Positions 27,291 to 35,969 of a stretch of DNA of 64,000 bases are shown piece after piece. Source of the stretch: an uncultured Alphaproteobacteria bacterium (GTDB lineage Bacteria > Pseudomonadota > Alphaproteobacteria > Caulobacterales > Caulobacteraceae); the NCBI GenBank assembly GCA_937920085.1, contig CALETE010000080.1, positions 186,001 through 250,000 of the forward strand. The letters are read 5' to 3'. The position numbers were made by a program, and so were the translations under genes. The notes under the pieces are model-generated. The model was not told the origin of the DNA. It saw only the letters and a list, made by a program, of their open reading frames with translations, and made no database searches. How positions within the stretch are numbered: position 1 is the first letter of the stretch; each line of letters begins with the position of its first letter.

Positions 27291-28649
27291 CTAGTAGGCG
27301 AAGGCGTCGAAGACTGGGGTGACATCCCCTTGCCAGGGGCCGTTATAGAGGTCCAGCAGGCGGTCGGCTGGGGTCATGCCGCTGTCAGCGATCTCTTCCA
27401 ACTCGGCGAGATAGCCAGTCTCGTCCAAAAGGTCGCCGCTCTGGCGTGCACGATTCTTCAGGCCAGACTTGGCGATGGCCACCATATCCTTGGCAATGTC
27501 CTGAACCGTGCGGCCAGCGATCTGCGCCCTCATGCCCAGGCGCGACACATCAGCCCTCAGCCGCTCGTGATCTTCCAGAGGCCAGTCCTTGCAGAGGTCC
27601 CAGGCCGCAGCCAGGGCCTGGCTGTCATAGAAGATGCCAGTCCACAGGGCCGGAAGAGCGCACAGGCGGCTCAAGGGTCCCGTATCTGAACCGCGCATTT
27701 CCAGATATTGCTTCAGACGCACTTCCGGGAAAGCCGTGGTTGTGTGGTCGGCAAAGTCTTTCATGGTCGCCCGGTCGCCGGGCATCTCCGCCAGGGTTCC
27801 AGCCATGAACTGTCGGAAGGACTTGCCAGACAGGTCAACATACTGGTCGTTGCGCTTGGCAAAATACATGGGCACGTCCAGCAGGTACTGGGCGTAGGTC
27901 TCGAAATTGAAGCCGTCCTTAAACACGAAATCCAGCATGCCCGTGCGGTTCGGATCGGTATCGGTCCAGATATTGGCACGCTTGGTCAAGAAGCCCGAAG
28001 GCTTACCCTCCACAAAGGGCGAATTGGCGAAGAGGGCCGTTCCGATCGGCTGGAGGGCCAAGCTGGTGCGGAACTTGGCAACCATGTCGGCCTCTGTCCC
28101 ATAGTCCAGATTGGCCTGAACCGTGCAGGTGCGGAACATCATATCGAGGCCGAGATTGCCGACCTTAGGCATGTATTCCCGCATGATCTTATAGCGGCCC
28201 TTGGGCATGACTGGGATCTGGTCCCGCCGCCAATTGGGGGTAAAGCCCAGACCCAGGAAGCCCAGGCCCAACTCATCGGCGACCGTCTTGACCTCTTGCA
28301 AATGCTCACCGGTCTCGGCGCAGATGTCGTGCATGGTCTCAAGCGGCGCGCCGGACAGCTCGAACTGGCCGCCGGGCTCCAGGCTGACATTGGCCATGCC
28401 ACGCTCAAGGCCGATCATGGTCTCGCCTTCATAGACGCCAGACCAGCCAAACCTTGTCAGGCCTTCCATCAGGGCCCTGATACCGCTGGGGCCCTCATAG
28501 GCCACAGTGTCATGAGACCCCTGGCGGAAGACAAATTTCTCATGCTCAGCGCCGACCCGCCAGCGATCAGCGGGCTTGGAGCCTTTTTCGAACCAAGCCA
28601 GGAGGTCCTGCATGGTAAGGGGGCGGTCATCGACCTCGGTGCCGGCCAT
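27291..28649 (-). CDS. gshA: Glutamate-cysteine ligase (plant/alphaproteobacterial type)
   Basis: A 452-aa enzyme that joins Glu and Cys with ATP, the first step of glutathione synthesis. It belongs to the plant-like GCL class: WRVGAEHEKF near the start, EPGGQFELSG, MFRTCTVQANLDY and a C-terminal Asn/Arg-rich half. The start at 28649 has GGGGAG six bases upstream. rsmE follows the usual alphaproteobacterial pairing, lying just upstream on the same strand with 166 bases between. It links to the glutathione-using genes elsewhere in the window (frmA, GST). Confidence 0.95.
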   Translation of the reverse strand: MAGTEVDDRPLTMQDLLAWFEKGSKPADRWRVGAEHEKFVFRQGSHDTVAYEGPSGIRALMEGLTRFGWSGVYEGETMIGLERGMANVSLEPGGQFELSGAPLETMHDICAETGEHLQEVKTVADELGLGFLGLGFTPNWRRDQIPVMPKGRYKIMREYMPKVGNLGLDMMFRTCTVQANLDYGTEADMVAKFRTSLALQPIGTALFANSPFVEGKPSGFLTKRANIWTDTDPNRTGMLDFVFKDGFNFETYAQYLLDVPMYFAKRNDQYVDLSGKSFRQFMAGTLAEMPGDRATMKDFADHTTTAFPEVRLKQYLEMRGSDTGPLSRLCALPALWTGIFYDSQALAAAWDLCKDWPLEDHERLRADVSRLGMRAQIAGRTVQDIAKDMVAIAKSGLKNRARQSGDLLDETGYLAELEEIADSGMTPADRLLDLYNGPWQGDVTPVFDAFAY

Positions 28650-28815
28650 GTTTTTCTCCCCAACCCGTCTCAAACTCGAATGCCGTCGGATTGTCATCCG
28701 TACCGCGCGGTGATCTTTACGCTGTTCACACAGGTGGGCGCAAATCCAGAAACCTCAAGGTCTCACCGACTCACATACCCTCAGCTCTCATAATCTCGAT
28801 TTGGCGTCAGCTTTG

Positions 28816-29556
28816 TTACACGACTGAGGCCCAGTCCCCGAGGGCGACCTGCCAGAGAGTCATGGCGCTGATGGCTGCGGTATCGGCCCGCAAAATGCGC
28901 GGCCCAAGGCTCACAGGCACCGTAAAGGGTAAAGCCCGCAGGCGTGCCCGCTCGCCAGGTGAAAAGCCCCCCTCAGGCCCTATTAGAATCGCCCAAGGAC
29001 CAGAACCCTCCCTGGCCAAGACGTCGGCCGCCATGCCCGCATCCCCCGCCTCATCGCAAAAGAGCAAGCGCCGCCCCAGGGGCCAGGTCTTGTCCCAATC
29101 ACTGAGGACCTTGTCCAGTTTCAGGGTGGGCCGGATGTTTGGCGTATTCAGTCGCCCCGTCTGCTCAGCAGCTTCATTGGCTATCAGCCTCAGCCGATCT
29201 TCCCGCGCACGCTCTACGCTGGCACGCTCAGTGACCACGGGCCAGACCTCTGCTGCACCCAGTTCCGACGCCTTTTCCACGACGGTTTCCAGACGCCCCC
29301 GCTTGATGAGGGCGATCAGCAGAATCAGATCCGGCATAGGGGTCTGGGGCCGGGTCTGCGACAGAGTCCGCAGAATGACGAACCGCTTGCCCACCTGTTC
29401 GATGGCGCAGAGCCACTCACCGTCAGCACCGTTAAAGACCAGCACCTCATCGCCGACGCCCTTACGCATGACCTGGGTCAGATAGCGGCTCTGGCCGTCA
29501 TCCAACGGCAGGGCAAAATCGGGACTGAGGGGCGACGTGACGAGAAGTCGGATCAT
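28816..29556 (-). CDS. rsmE: 16S rRNA (uracil-1498-N3)-methyltransferase
   Basis: A 246-aa SPOUT methyltransferase. The SAM-binding knot is visible as LIGPEGGFSPGE and LGPRILRADTA near the C-terminus, after an N-terminal PUA-like domain (MIRLLVTSPLS through GVGDEVLVFNG). It methylates U1498 of 16S rRNA. The start at 29556 (MIRLLV) is the family start; the in-frame 36 residues upstream are not supported. Confidence 0.95.
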   Translation of the reverse strand: MIRLLVTSPLSPDFALPLDDGQSRYLTQVMRKGVGDEVLVFNGADGEWLCAIEQVGKRFVILRTLSQTRPQTPMPDLILLIALIKRGRLETVVEKASELGAAEVWPVVTERASVERAREDRLRLIANEAAEQTGRLNTPNIRPTLKLDKVLSDWDKTWPLGRRLLFCDEAGDAGMAADVLAREGSGPWAILIGPEGGFSPGERARLRALPFTVPVSLGPRILRADTAAISAMTLWQVALGDWASVV

Positions 29557-29617
29557 GGGCAACAGACTAACCGGACGCTGGGCCGGTTCCAAGAAGCAGG
29601 AAATTTTGCCGGCGCGC

Positions 29618-30256
29618 CTAGGCGGACCGCCCAGTCTCCCAGGCCAGCCAGGCCGCCAGGGCAAGCAGGCAGGCCGCCATGACGCCTTGCCGCCATCCCT
29701 GGCCCTTAGGGTCGGGTCGGGCGATGTGGTGGGCGCGATCGCCCATCAAGACCAGGCCTGAATGAATCGTCAGACTGATGCCAATATGGATCAGGCCAAG
29801 ATAGAAGACCTGCCATCCCAGGCGCCCAAGGGCCGGATTGGTGAAGCCCGGCAAGAGCGCGGTGTAGAGAATCAGGATCTTGGGATTGAGGAGATTGGTT
29901 GTGAGTCCCCTTAGGAACAGCCCCTGGCCGCTTGGCGCCTCGACCTCCACCGTCGCATCACCGTTGGCCCGCCAGGACTCCCAGGCCAGCCAGACCAGAT
30001 AGCCGACCCCCGCCCATCTCAATCCGTCATAAAGCAGGGGTGCGGCCATGATCGCCTCGGCCAATCCCGCCACAGCCAACAGCATGTAGACGCTGAGCCC
30101 CAGGGTAACACCTGCCACGGTAACAAACCCGGCCCTGCGGCCCCATCGGGTTGAGACCAGGGTCAGATAGGCCATGTTTGGTCCAGGCGTCAGCTCCGCC
30201 AGAGCCACAGCGGCGACAAATCCCGGCAGGCGTTCGAAATCCAAAGGAAAGATCAT
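29618..30256 (-). CDS. LysE family translocator
   Basis: A 212-aa inner-membrane exporter with about six helices. The N-terminal signature LAELTPGPNMAYL matches the conserved TPGP-N motif of LysE/RhtB proteins, and GLTTNLLNPKILILY matches the second conserved NPK block. It probably exports an amino acid or derivative; which one is unknown. It is followed by rsmE, with a short AACCGG/CCGGTT stem at 29569-29588 between them. Confidence 0.92.
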   Translation of the reverse strand: MIFPLDFERLPGFVAAVALAELTPGPNMAYLTLVSTRWGRRAGFVTVAGVTLGLSVYMLLAVAGLAEAIMAAPLLYDGLRWAGVGYLVWLAWESWRANGDATVEVEAPSGQGLFLRGLTTNLLNPKILILYTALLPGFTNPALGRLGWQVFYLGLIHIGISLTIHSGLVLMGDRAHHIARPDPKGQGWRQGVMAACLLALAAWLAWETGRSA

Positions 30257-30407
30257 GGGCTTTCAATTCTAAGCAGGGGCGGGTGTTTTTTCATAGCAGC
30301 CCAGTTGCATCGGGGTGACTTCTGTTCGCCCTTGTGCCTCGGGGAGTTTTGACTCCCTCGTCCTGCCGGGCAAGACTGCATGCATTGCCAACCGTGTGAA
30401 TGATCCC

Positions 30408-31199
30408 ATGCCCAGTTTTGAACATGACGGCCTGACCCTGGCCTATGACGACATCACGCCCAAGGGTGGCGCAGAACGGACCCTGGTCTTGGTGCATGGC
30501 TTTGCCTCAAATCGCATGGAAGGCTGGAAGCGCACGGGTTGGTATGCGGCTCTTGAGCGGCGTCGGACCCGGCTGGTGGCCATAGATCAGCGGGGCCATG
30601 GGGAAAGCGCCAAGCCCCACGAGTCCAACGCCTATAGCTATGCCAAGTTCGCGGACGACCTGATCGCGCTTATGGATCATCTGGGCCTGGGGCAGGTCGA
30701 CCTCTTCGGCTATTCCATGGGGGCGCGAACCGTTCTGGCCACGGCGCTGAAAGACCCCAACCGCATCTCTAACCTGATCATGGGCGGCGTCGGTGGAACT
30801 ATGATCTCTGAACGCCCAGCCTCGACCAGCACAATGACCATGGCGCAGGCTATGCTGGCCGAGAGCCCAGACGACATTACTGAGCCCATGCTTAAAAGCT
30901 TTCGGCAGTTCGCTGACGAGCAAGGGGAAGATCGCAAGGCCTTGGCGGCTTGCACTGAGTCCATCAATCCACCCTGGAACACCGACGACTTCTTCGCCCT
31001 GCGCATGCCGGTTCTGGTGGTGACGGGACAAAGGGACAGTCTGGCTGGAGACCCACAGGCCCTGGCTGACGCCTTTTCATTCGGCAAGGCCGCCGTCTTG
31101 CCGGGGTGCGATCATTTTAACGCCATTCCCCATGGCCTGACCAAGGCCGCGGTGTTCGACTTCCTGGACGGAGTCGAGGACGATCCCTGGGGCAGGTAG
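30408..31199 (+). CDS. Alpha/beta hydrolase
   Basis: A 263-aa alpha/beta-hydrolase-fold enzyme. It has the oxyanion HGFASN, the nucleophile S103 in GYSMGA, a probable acid Asp in VTGQRDSLAG and His in GCDHFNAI. The start at 30408 (MPSFEHDGLT) suits the fold; the frame extends upstream without a ribosome site. A small perfect hairpin GGGAGT-TTTG-ACTCCC at 30342-30357 lies in the leader. The substrate (ester, lactone or epoxide) is not predictable. Confidence 0.9.
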   Translation: MPSFEHDGLTLAYDDITPKGGAERTLVLVHGFASNRMEGWKRTGWYAALERRRTRLVAIDQRGHGESAKPHESNAYSYAKFADDLIALMDHLGLGQVDLFGYSMGARTVLATALKDPNRISNLIMGGVGGTMISERPASTSTMTMAQAMLAESPDDITEPMLKSFRQFADEQGEDRKALAACTESINPPWNTDDFFALRMPVLVVTGQRDSLAGDPQALADAFSFGKAAVLPGCDHFNAIPHGLTKAAVFDFLDGVEDDPWGR

Positions 31200-31288
31200 G
31201 AACCCTTCTACAGTCCATGGGTTAGGTCTGGACAAGATCGGGGTTTGGGGTGCAGCCTCTGCCTAGACAAAAAACCCAAGGGGGCGAC

Positions 31289-31786
31289 ATGGCCAAGTTT
31301 CAGCTGAACGGGCGCGAGGTCCATACAGACGGGCCGGACGATACGCCCCTCCTCTGGGCCCTGCGGGACGACCTCAACCTTAAAGGCACGAAGTTCGGCT
31401 GCGGCATTGGCCAGTGCGGCGCCTGCACCGTCCACGTGAATGGCCAGGCCGTTCGTTCTTGTCTCACGCCCGTCAGCGTTGCAGACGGAGGTAAGGTCAC
31501 CACCATCGAGGGCCTAGACCCCCACGGTGCCCACCCGCTTCAGACGGCCTGGATCGAAGCCCAGGCCCCTCAGTGCGGCTACTGCCAGTCGGGACAGATC
31601 ATGCAGGCCGCGGCCCTGCTCCAGGCGACGCCCCACCCGACCGACGCCGAGATCGAGGCGGCCATGAACGGTAATCTCTGCCGCTGTATGGCCTATGTCC
31701 GCATCAAGAAGGCCATCAAGATCGCCGCCAAGACATCCGGCGGCGCGAAGCCCGTCACAAAGAAGAGCTCGGGAGCCCGCGCATGA
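31289..31786 (+). CDS. iorA: Molybdenum hydroxylase [2Fe-2S] subunit (IorA-like)
   Basis: A 165-aa small subunit of an isoquinoline 1-oxidoreductase/aldehyde dehydrogenase-type enzyme. The plant-ferredoxin-type cluster uses C38, C43, C46 and C58 (FGCGIGQCGAC), and the second cluster uses C96, C99, C131 and C133 (CGYCQSGQ, CRC). The C-terminus has a Lys/Ala/Ser-rich tail. It overlaps the large subunit in an ATGA. No FAD subunit is adjacent, as usual for the IorAB group, which passes electrons to membrane cytochromes. Confidence 0.93.
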   Translation: MAKFQLNGREVHTDGPDDTPLLWALRDDLNLKGTKFGCGIGQCGACTVHVNGQAVRSCLTPVSVADGGKVTTIEGLDPHGAHPLQTAWIEAQAPQCGYCQSGQIMQAAALLQATPHPTDAEIEAAMNGNLCRCMAYVRIKKAIKIAAKTSGGAKPVTKKSSGARA

Positions 31787-34059
31787 CCCGTCCTTCAGAC
31801 TGCACAATCGCTAGCCGCCGTCAGTTCCTGATCGCCGCCGGCGCAGTCAGCGCGACCTTTGGTTTTGCCGCGGTGGGCGAAGCCTCTGTGGTCCTTGGCT
31901 CTTACACCGGGGCCCCTGCCTTTGAGCCCACCATCTGGTATTCCATTGATCGCTCTGGGATCGTCACGGTCAATATTATCCGCGCCGAAATGGGTCAGCA
32001 TGTGGGTACGGCCATCGCCCGTATCGTTGCTGACGAGCTAGAGGCCGATTGGGAGAAGGTCCGCATTGTCCATGTGGACTCCGACCCCAAGTGGGGCCTG
32101 ATGGTCACGGGCGGCTCCTGGTCACTCTGGCAGAGCTATCCCTTGATGAGCCAGGCTGGCGCAGCTGGACGGACAGCCCTAATCGCCGCCGGCGCTAAGC
32201 TGCTGGGCGTCGACCCCAAGGCCTGCACGGCCCGCAAGGGTGCCGTGATAAGCGGCAAGCACTCGGTCAGCTATGGCGACATCATCGCCAAGGGCAATCT
32301 GAAAACGGGCTTCACCGAGGCTGAACTCAAGGCCCTACCCATCAAGCCCGTCACCGAACGGCGGATGATCGGCCGGGACGTCCAGGCCAAGGACATTCCG
32401 CAAAAGACCAACGGCTCAGGGATCTATGGCCTCGACGCCACAGCCCCAGGCATGGTCTACGCCCGCCCGAAAATCCCGCCCACCCGCAACGAGTCAAAGG
32501 TCACGTCGGTGGATGACGCCGCCGCCAAGTCCGTGCCGGGCTATCAGGGCTATCTGGTTCTAGATGACCCCTCCAACACCGTCCCTGGCTGGGTGGTGGT
32601 ACTGGCCGACAGCTTTGTCGCCGCCAATCGCGCTACCCGTCTATTGAAGGTTGAATGGACGTCCGGGCCAACAGCCCAGGTCTCCGACGCCGACCTCCGT
32701 GCCCGGGCGGATGAGCTGATCGCCGATCCGAAATCCGGCTCCACCGTTCTGAACGATCCGGGCGTCGATGCGGCCTTCGCCGCAGCCAAGTCGACCCTGT
32801 CGGCCACCTACACAACAGATGCGGCCCTGCACTTCCAGATGGAACCCCTCAACGCCCTGGCTTTTGAGCGCAATGGGATGTTTGAGATTCACACGGGCAA
32901 TCAGTGGCAGTCCCTGATCCTGCCCACCCTGGCCAAGGCTCTGGGTCGGCCGGAGGACAAGATTGTCCTCAAGACTTATCTGTTGGGCGGCGGCTTTGGC
33001 CGACGGCTCAATGGCGACTATGCGGTGCCTGCGGCCCTGGCCTCCAAGGCCCTGGGCAAGCCGGTCAAGCTGGTCTTCACCCGCGAGGACGACACGGCCT
33101 TCGACAGTTTCCGCTCCCCCTCCGTCCAGCTGGTGAAGATGGCCTTTGGCGATGGCGGCCAAGTAACAGCTATGGAACACGCCGCGTCGGCGGGTTGGCC
33201 CACCGAAGTCATGGCCCCCTTCTTCATGCCCAAGGGAACCAATGATGTTCCCTATGATCCCTTCGCCATCAGCGGCGCCAATCACTGGTATAGCGTCGGC
33301 GCCCATCGGGTTCGGGCCATTTCCAACGACCTGGCCAATCGCGCCTTCCGCCCAGGCTGGCTGCGCTCAGTTGGGCCCGGCTGGACCAACTGGGCCGTGG
33401 AAAGCGCCATGGACGAGGCCGCCCATCAGCTGGGCGTCTCCCCCCTCGCCTTCCGCCTGAAGCTGCTGGATGGGGTGGGCCGCAATAACGGTGCCGCAGA
33501 CGGGGTCAGCGCCGTTGGCGGGGCCAAGCGTCAAGCCGCCGTTCTCGCTCGGGCTGCAAAGCTGGCGGGATTTGGCAGCAAGCTGCCGGCCGACACCGGC
33601 ATCGGTCTGGCCACCACCTTCGGGCAAGAGCGGGACATGCCCACCTGGACGGCCTGCGCCGCCCGGGTCCAGGTGGATCGTAAGACCGGCACCGTGAAGG
33701 TTGAAAAGCTCACCATCGTCACCGACGCAGGCATCATCGTCCATCCAGACGGTGCCCTGGCCCAGGTAGAAGGTGCGAGCCTATGGGGCCTCAGCATGGC
33801 TCTGCATGAGGGTGCGACCTTCAAGGACGGTCAGATCCAGCAGACCAATCTGGGAACCTATACCCCTCTGCGGATGAAGGATGTGCCGGACCTGGAGATC
33901 GAGTTCGTGAAGAGCGACCAGCCGCCTGTGGGACTGGGCGAACCGGCCACCACTGTCGTGGCACCCGCCATCGGCAACGCCATCTTCGCCGCCGTCGGTG
34001 CCAGAGTCCGCCACCTGCCGATCCGGCCGCAGGCGGTGCTGGAGGCGATGAAGGGGTAG
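31783..34059 (+). CDS. iorB: Molybdopterin-binding large subunit (IorB-like), Tat-exported
   Basis: A 758-aa xanthine-dehydrogenase-family subunit. The N-terminus carries a twin-arginine signal, SRRQFLIAAGAVSATFGFA (residues 8-26), so the folded complex is expected in the periplasm. Molybdopterin/substrate blocks include GGGFGRRLNGDY and the late QVEGASLWGLS and GLGEPATTVVAPAIGNA with the active-site Glu. IorB relatives hydroxylate N-heterocycles or aldehydes; the substrate is unknown. It is ATGA-coupled to iorA and followed by a large stem-loop. Confidence 0.93.
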   Translation: MTRPSDCTIASRRQFLIAAGAVSATFGFAAVGEASVVLGSYTGAPAFEPTIWYSIDRSGIVTVNIIRAEMGQHVGTAIARIVADELEADWEKVRIVHVDSDPKWGLMVTGGSWSLWQSYPLMSQAGAAGRTALIAAGAKLLGVDPKACTARKGAVISGKHSVSYGDIIAKGNLKTGFTEAELKALPIKPVTERRMIGRDVQAKDIPQKTNGSGIYGLDATAPGMVYARPKIPPTRNESKVTSVDDAAAKSVPGYQGYLVLDDPSNTVPGWVVVLADSFVAANRATRLLKVEWTSGPTAQVSDADLRARADELIADPKSGSTVLNDPGVDAAFAAAKSTLSATYTTDAALHFQMEPLNALAFERNGMFEIHTGNQWQSLILPTLAKALGRPEDKIVLKTYLLGGGFGRRLNGDYAVPAALASKALGKPVKLVFTREDDTAFDSFRSPSVQLVKMAFGDGGQVTAMEHAASAGWPTEVMAPFFMPKGTNDVPYDPFAISGANHWYSVGAHRVRAISNDLANRAFRPGWLRSVGPGWTNWAVESAMDEAAHQLGVSPLAFRLKLLDGVGRNNGAADGVSAVGGAKRQAAVLARAAKLAGFGSKLPADTGIGLATTFGQERDMPTWTACAARVQVDRKTGTVKVEKLTIVTDAGIIVHPDGALAQVEGASLWGLSMALHEGATFKDGQIQQTNLGTYTPLRMKDVPDLEIEFVKSDQPPVGLGEPATTVVAPAIGNAIFAAVGARVRHLPIRPQAVLEAMKG

Positions 34060-34068
34060 AGCCGAAAG

Positions 34069-34119
34069 GGCAGGGTATGTTCCTGGACTCAGGTCCAAGT
34101 TTTCAGAACATGCCCTGCC
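34069..34119. terminator. Large stem-loop between convergent genes
   Basis: Inverted repeat of 14 bp with one G-T pair (34069-34082 with 34106-34119). Within the loop is a second perfect hairpin TGGAC-TCAG-GTCCA. It lies 10 bases after the iorB stop and before the convergent secreted-protein gene, so it can act on both transcripts. No clear T-run follows. Confidence 0.6.
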
Positions 34120-34182
34120 GTTCCCGCCGGTTGAAGCTCAGTAGGCACTCAAGACGCAGGTGAGTGCGATTGACGCGGAAGA

Positions 34183-34572
34183 CTACTTCCCGTTGGCGAG
34201 CGGCCATTTGACCGACTTGAAATCAACCTGGCCAATGAAGGTGCTCATCCAGTTTCGCCGCTCAGTGGCCACATGACAGGCGTCATTGGGATTGGTATCG
34301 CTGACGACCTTGTGCCGTGTGCCGATATAGCCATTCCACTTGTAGTTCACCTCGTCGATTGTGAGCGAGGTCTCGAAATTCGGCGTCATATAGATCGTGC
34401 CGCTAGCACCCATGACATAATTATTCTGATCGAGCAGGGGCACGGTGCGAACTGCGGCGCAGAAGACGCTCCTGGTGTCTGGCAGGGTCTGGCCGACGGT
34501 CTGGGCTGCAGCAGAACCCAACAGGGCGAAGGCAGCGAGGGCCGCAGCTAGAATTAGCTTATGGACGTTCAT
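34183..34572 (-). CDS. Hypothetical secreted protein
   Basis: A 129-aa protein with a clear signal peptide (MNVHKLILAAALAAFALLGSAAAQ), mature part about 106 residues with two cysteines (VFCAAVR, DACHVATE) that may form a disulfide in the periplasm. I do not recognise the family. The start at 34572 places the signal peptide first; the frame extends upstream without support. It lies 96 bases downstream of the immunity-like gene on the same strand and might share its transcript. Confidence 0.72.
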   Translation of the reverse strand: MNVHKLILAAALAAFALLGSAAAQTVGQTLPDTRSVFCAAVRTVPLLDQNNYVMGASGTIYMTPNFETSLTIDEVNYKWNGYIGTRHKVVSDTNPNDACHVATERRNWMSTFIGQVDFKSVKWPLANGK

Positions 34573-34668
34573 CAGGTCGACTCCGAGTTTCGGCTTTAGC
34601 CTAACATCTGCCGTGACAGAGGCAATGCGAAGGCGCACGACCGGAAGCAGAGGATAACCGATCTGGTG

Positions 34669-35133
34669 TCACTCGTAAAAGGCATCAACCCCTAGGGCCT
34701 GATTCAGTTCCGTCATGTTAGTGGTCGCCCGGATTTCCGCCTTGCGGGCGTTCAATTGCTCTTCGTCGTCAGGAAAGTCACAGAAGTCGCCTGGGAAGGC
34801 GTCCATATGCTTACAGACCCGCTCCTGAACGACCGGAAAATCAGGCGATGGCAAGGACTCCAATGTCTGATCGATTAGGAGCAGGCGGGGATAGAGGCCT
34901 GAAAGTATGTGGCGGAGCCTGAAGGGCTCATAGCCGAGCTTTTGAACCGAAAGAACCCGCCAGGATCGCCCGCAGGCGTCCACCATTTCCATGCCTAACT
35001 GAAGGCCTGAGAGAATGGTCTTGTGGCCGCAGGTCATTCTCTGATGCTGAGTCTGGAATGACCAGACCTCCCCATCTGTCGTGAAGCAAAGTATGGGAAA
35101 GATAAAATCGACTTCGCTGGCCTGGACAGTCAT
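34669..35133 (-). CDS. Probable immunity protein to the adjacent toxin-like protein
   Basis: A 154-aa soluble protein of unknown family. The central part is strand/helix mixed (GEVWSFQTQHQRMTCG, WRVLSVQKLGYEP), and the C-terminal third is acidic (DFCDFPDDEEQ), with five cysteines. Position directly behind the toxin-like gene (45 bases, same strand), similar size to known immunity proteins and an acidic surface fit an immunity role. That is inference. The start at 35133 has AGGAG seven bases upstream. Base use looks more AT-rich than in flanking genes. Confidence 0.6.
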   Translation of the reverse strand: MTVQASEVDFIFPILCFTTDGEVWSFQTQHQRMTCGHKTILSGLQLGMEMVDACGRSWRVLSVQKLGYEPFRLRHILSGLYPRLLLIDQTLESLPSPDFPVVQERVCKHMDAFPGDFCDFPDDEEQLNARKAEIRATTNMTELNQALGVDAFYE

Positions 35134-35178
35134 CGAGGGCTCCTGAATTGGAAGCGGACTGGTGCAAGTACGCTTGAT

Positions 35179-35907
35179 CTATCTGAGAGGAAATTCGCCA
35201 TATGAGCCTCGATAGGGAGGTGGCACAGGATTCGAGATCGAGCTGAGGAAATCCGCAGCATTGTCCACATGGGTGGTCACGTATCCTGGAACCGTTTTCA
35301 TCCAGTCTGGTGTTCCTATCCAAAGACGGCGGACGGGATCATACCGAGGCGCGCCCTTCCAGGATCCGGTCAGCCTTCGGTGTTGGGCCTGGGGCAGAAC
35401 TTTCAGGAAGGCAGGGTGATTGCGCCAGTTTTCTACCGTGCGCTTGATACCGTTCAGCGGAATCGAATGATGAATTTCTTCGCCAATCCCGGCGACACCT
35501 CGTAGGCGCAACTGCTTTCGTGCTGCTTCGGCGGTCATTCGACCGACGTTCTTAGCTACACCCTTCTCGAAAGCTTCCGCGACTTCAAGTCCCGTAACTG
35601 AGGTTCCCAGATCAGCAATCGCTTCGGCGACATCCGTGGCCGCCCGCACTGGATGGCCCGCTCTGGCGTTGTCACTGGCGCTCATCAGTGGCCCGGTAAC
35701 GGGAAAATACCTCGCCACCTCTTTGTCGCCTGGTGTTGCGCCTAGCGCGTCATTAGCCTCACTTCGTGCTGGCGACCCTAGCCACCTGCCATGGGTTCCA
35801 TAAAAGTAGGCAGATGCCTCCGCCCTCTTTCGACGCATGGCCAGATCATATGCCTCACCCTCGGGATCCGGAACAGACCTAGCCTGTCCCCTGGGCATCC
35901 GCGCCAT
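35179..35907 (-). CDS. Toxin-like protein with HNH-type C-terminal region
   Basis: A 242-aa protein. Residues 1-140 are polar and helical with no signal peptide, membrane segment or recognised delivery domain. Residues 141-205 carry EEIHHSIPL (H146, H147), N160, NH at 163-164 and H176 in LPQAQHRRLTGSW, a spacing like the HNH/endonuclease VII toxin families of polymorphic toxins; a nuclease function is inferred from this pattern. ATG 35907 is chosen because GAGGAGG sits five bases upstream. It is transcribed before the immunity-like gene. The promoter shows LexA and CtrA sites (separate entries). Confidence 0.68.
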   Translation of the reverse strand: MARMPRGQARSVPDPEGEAYDLAMRRKRAEASAYFYGTHGRWLGSPARSEANDALGATPGDKEVARYFPVTGPLMSASDNARAGHPVRAATDVAEAIADLGTSVTGLEVAEAFEKGVAKNVGRMTAEAARKQLRLRGVAGIGEEIHHSIPLNGIKRTVENWRNHPAFLKVLPQAQHRRLTGSWKGAPRYDPVRRLWIGTPDWMKTVPGYVTTHVDNAADFLSSISNPVPPPYRGSYGEFPLR

Positions 35908-35940
35908 CACAGCCTCCTCAAAGTTCAATCTATGAGGGAG

Positions 35941-35956
35941 TTAATACACGTTTAAC
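35941..35956 (+). promoter_or_regulatory. CtrA box (TTAA-N7-TTAAC) over the toxin promoter -10
   Basis: The plus strand reads TTAATACACGTTTAAC, a perfect match to the full CtrA consensus. It covers the predicted -10 and part of the spacer, a position that would normally repress. Confidence 0.55.
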
Positions 35957-35969
35957 CTAAGCTTGTAAA
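35941..35969 (-). promoter_or_regulatory. Predicted sigma70-type promoter of the toxin-like gene
   Basis: On the minus strand, TTTACA (35969-35964) and TATTAA (35946-35941) are 17 bases apart, followed about 30 bases later by the start codon at 35907. The match is 5/6 at -35 and 4/6 at -10. It lies in a strikingly AT-rich gap of 78 bases. Confidence 0.55.

Noticed and set aside
27708..28793. 361-codon open frame on the plus strand
   Set aside because: Antisense to gshA, no protein-like features.
30342..30357. Hairpin GGGAGT-TTTG-ACTCCC in the alpha/beta hydrolase leader
   Set aside because: Too small and isolated to call a riboswitch or attenuator.
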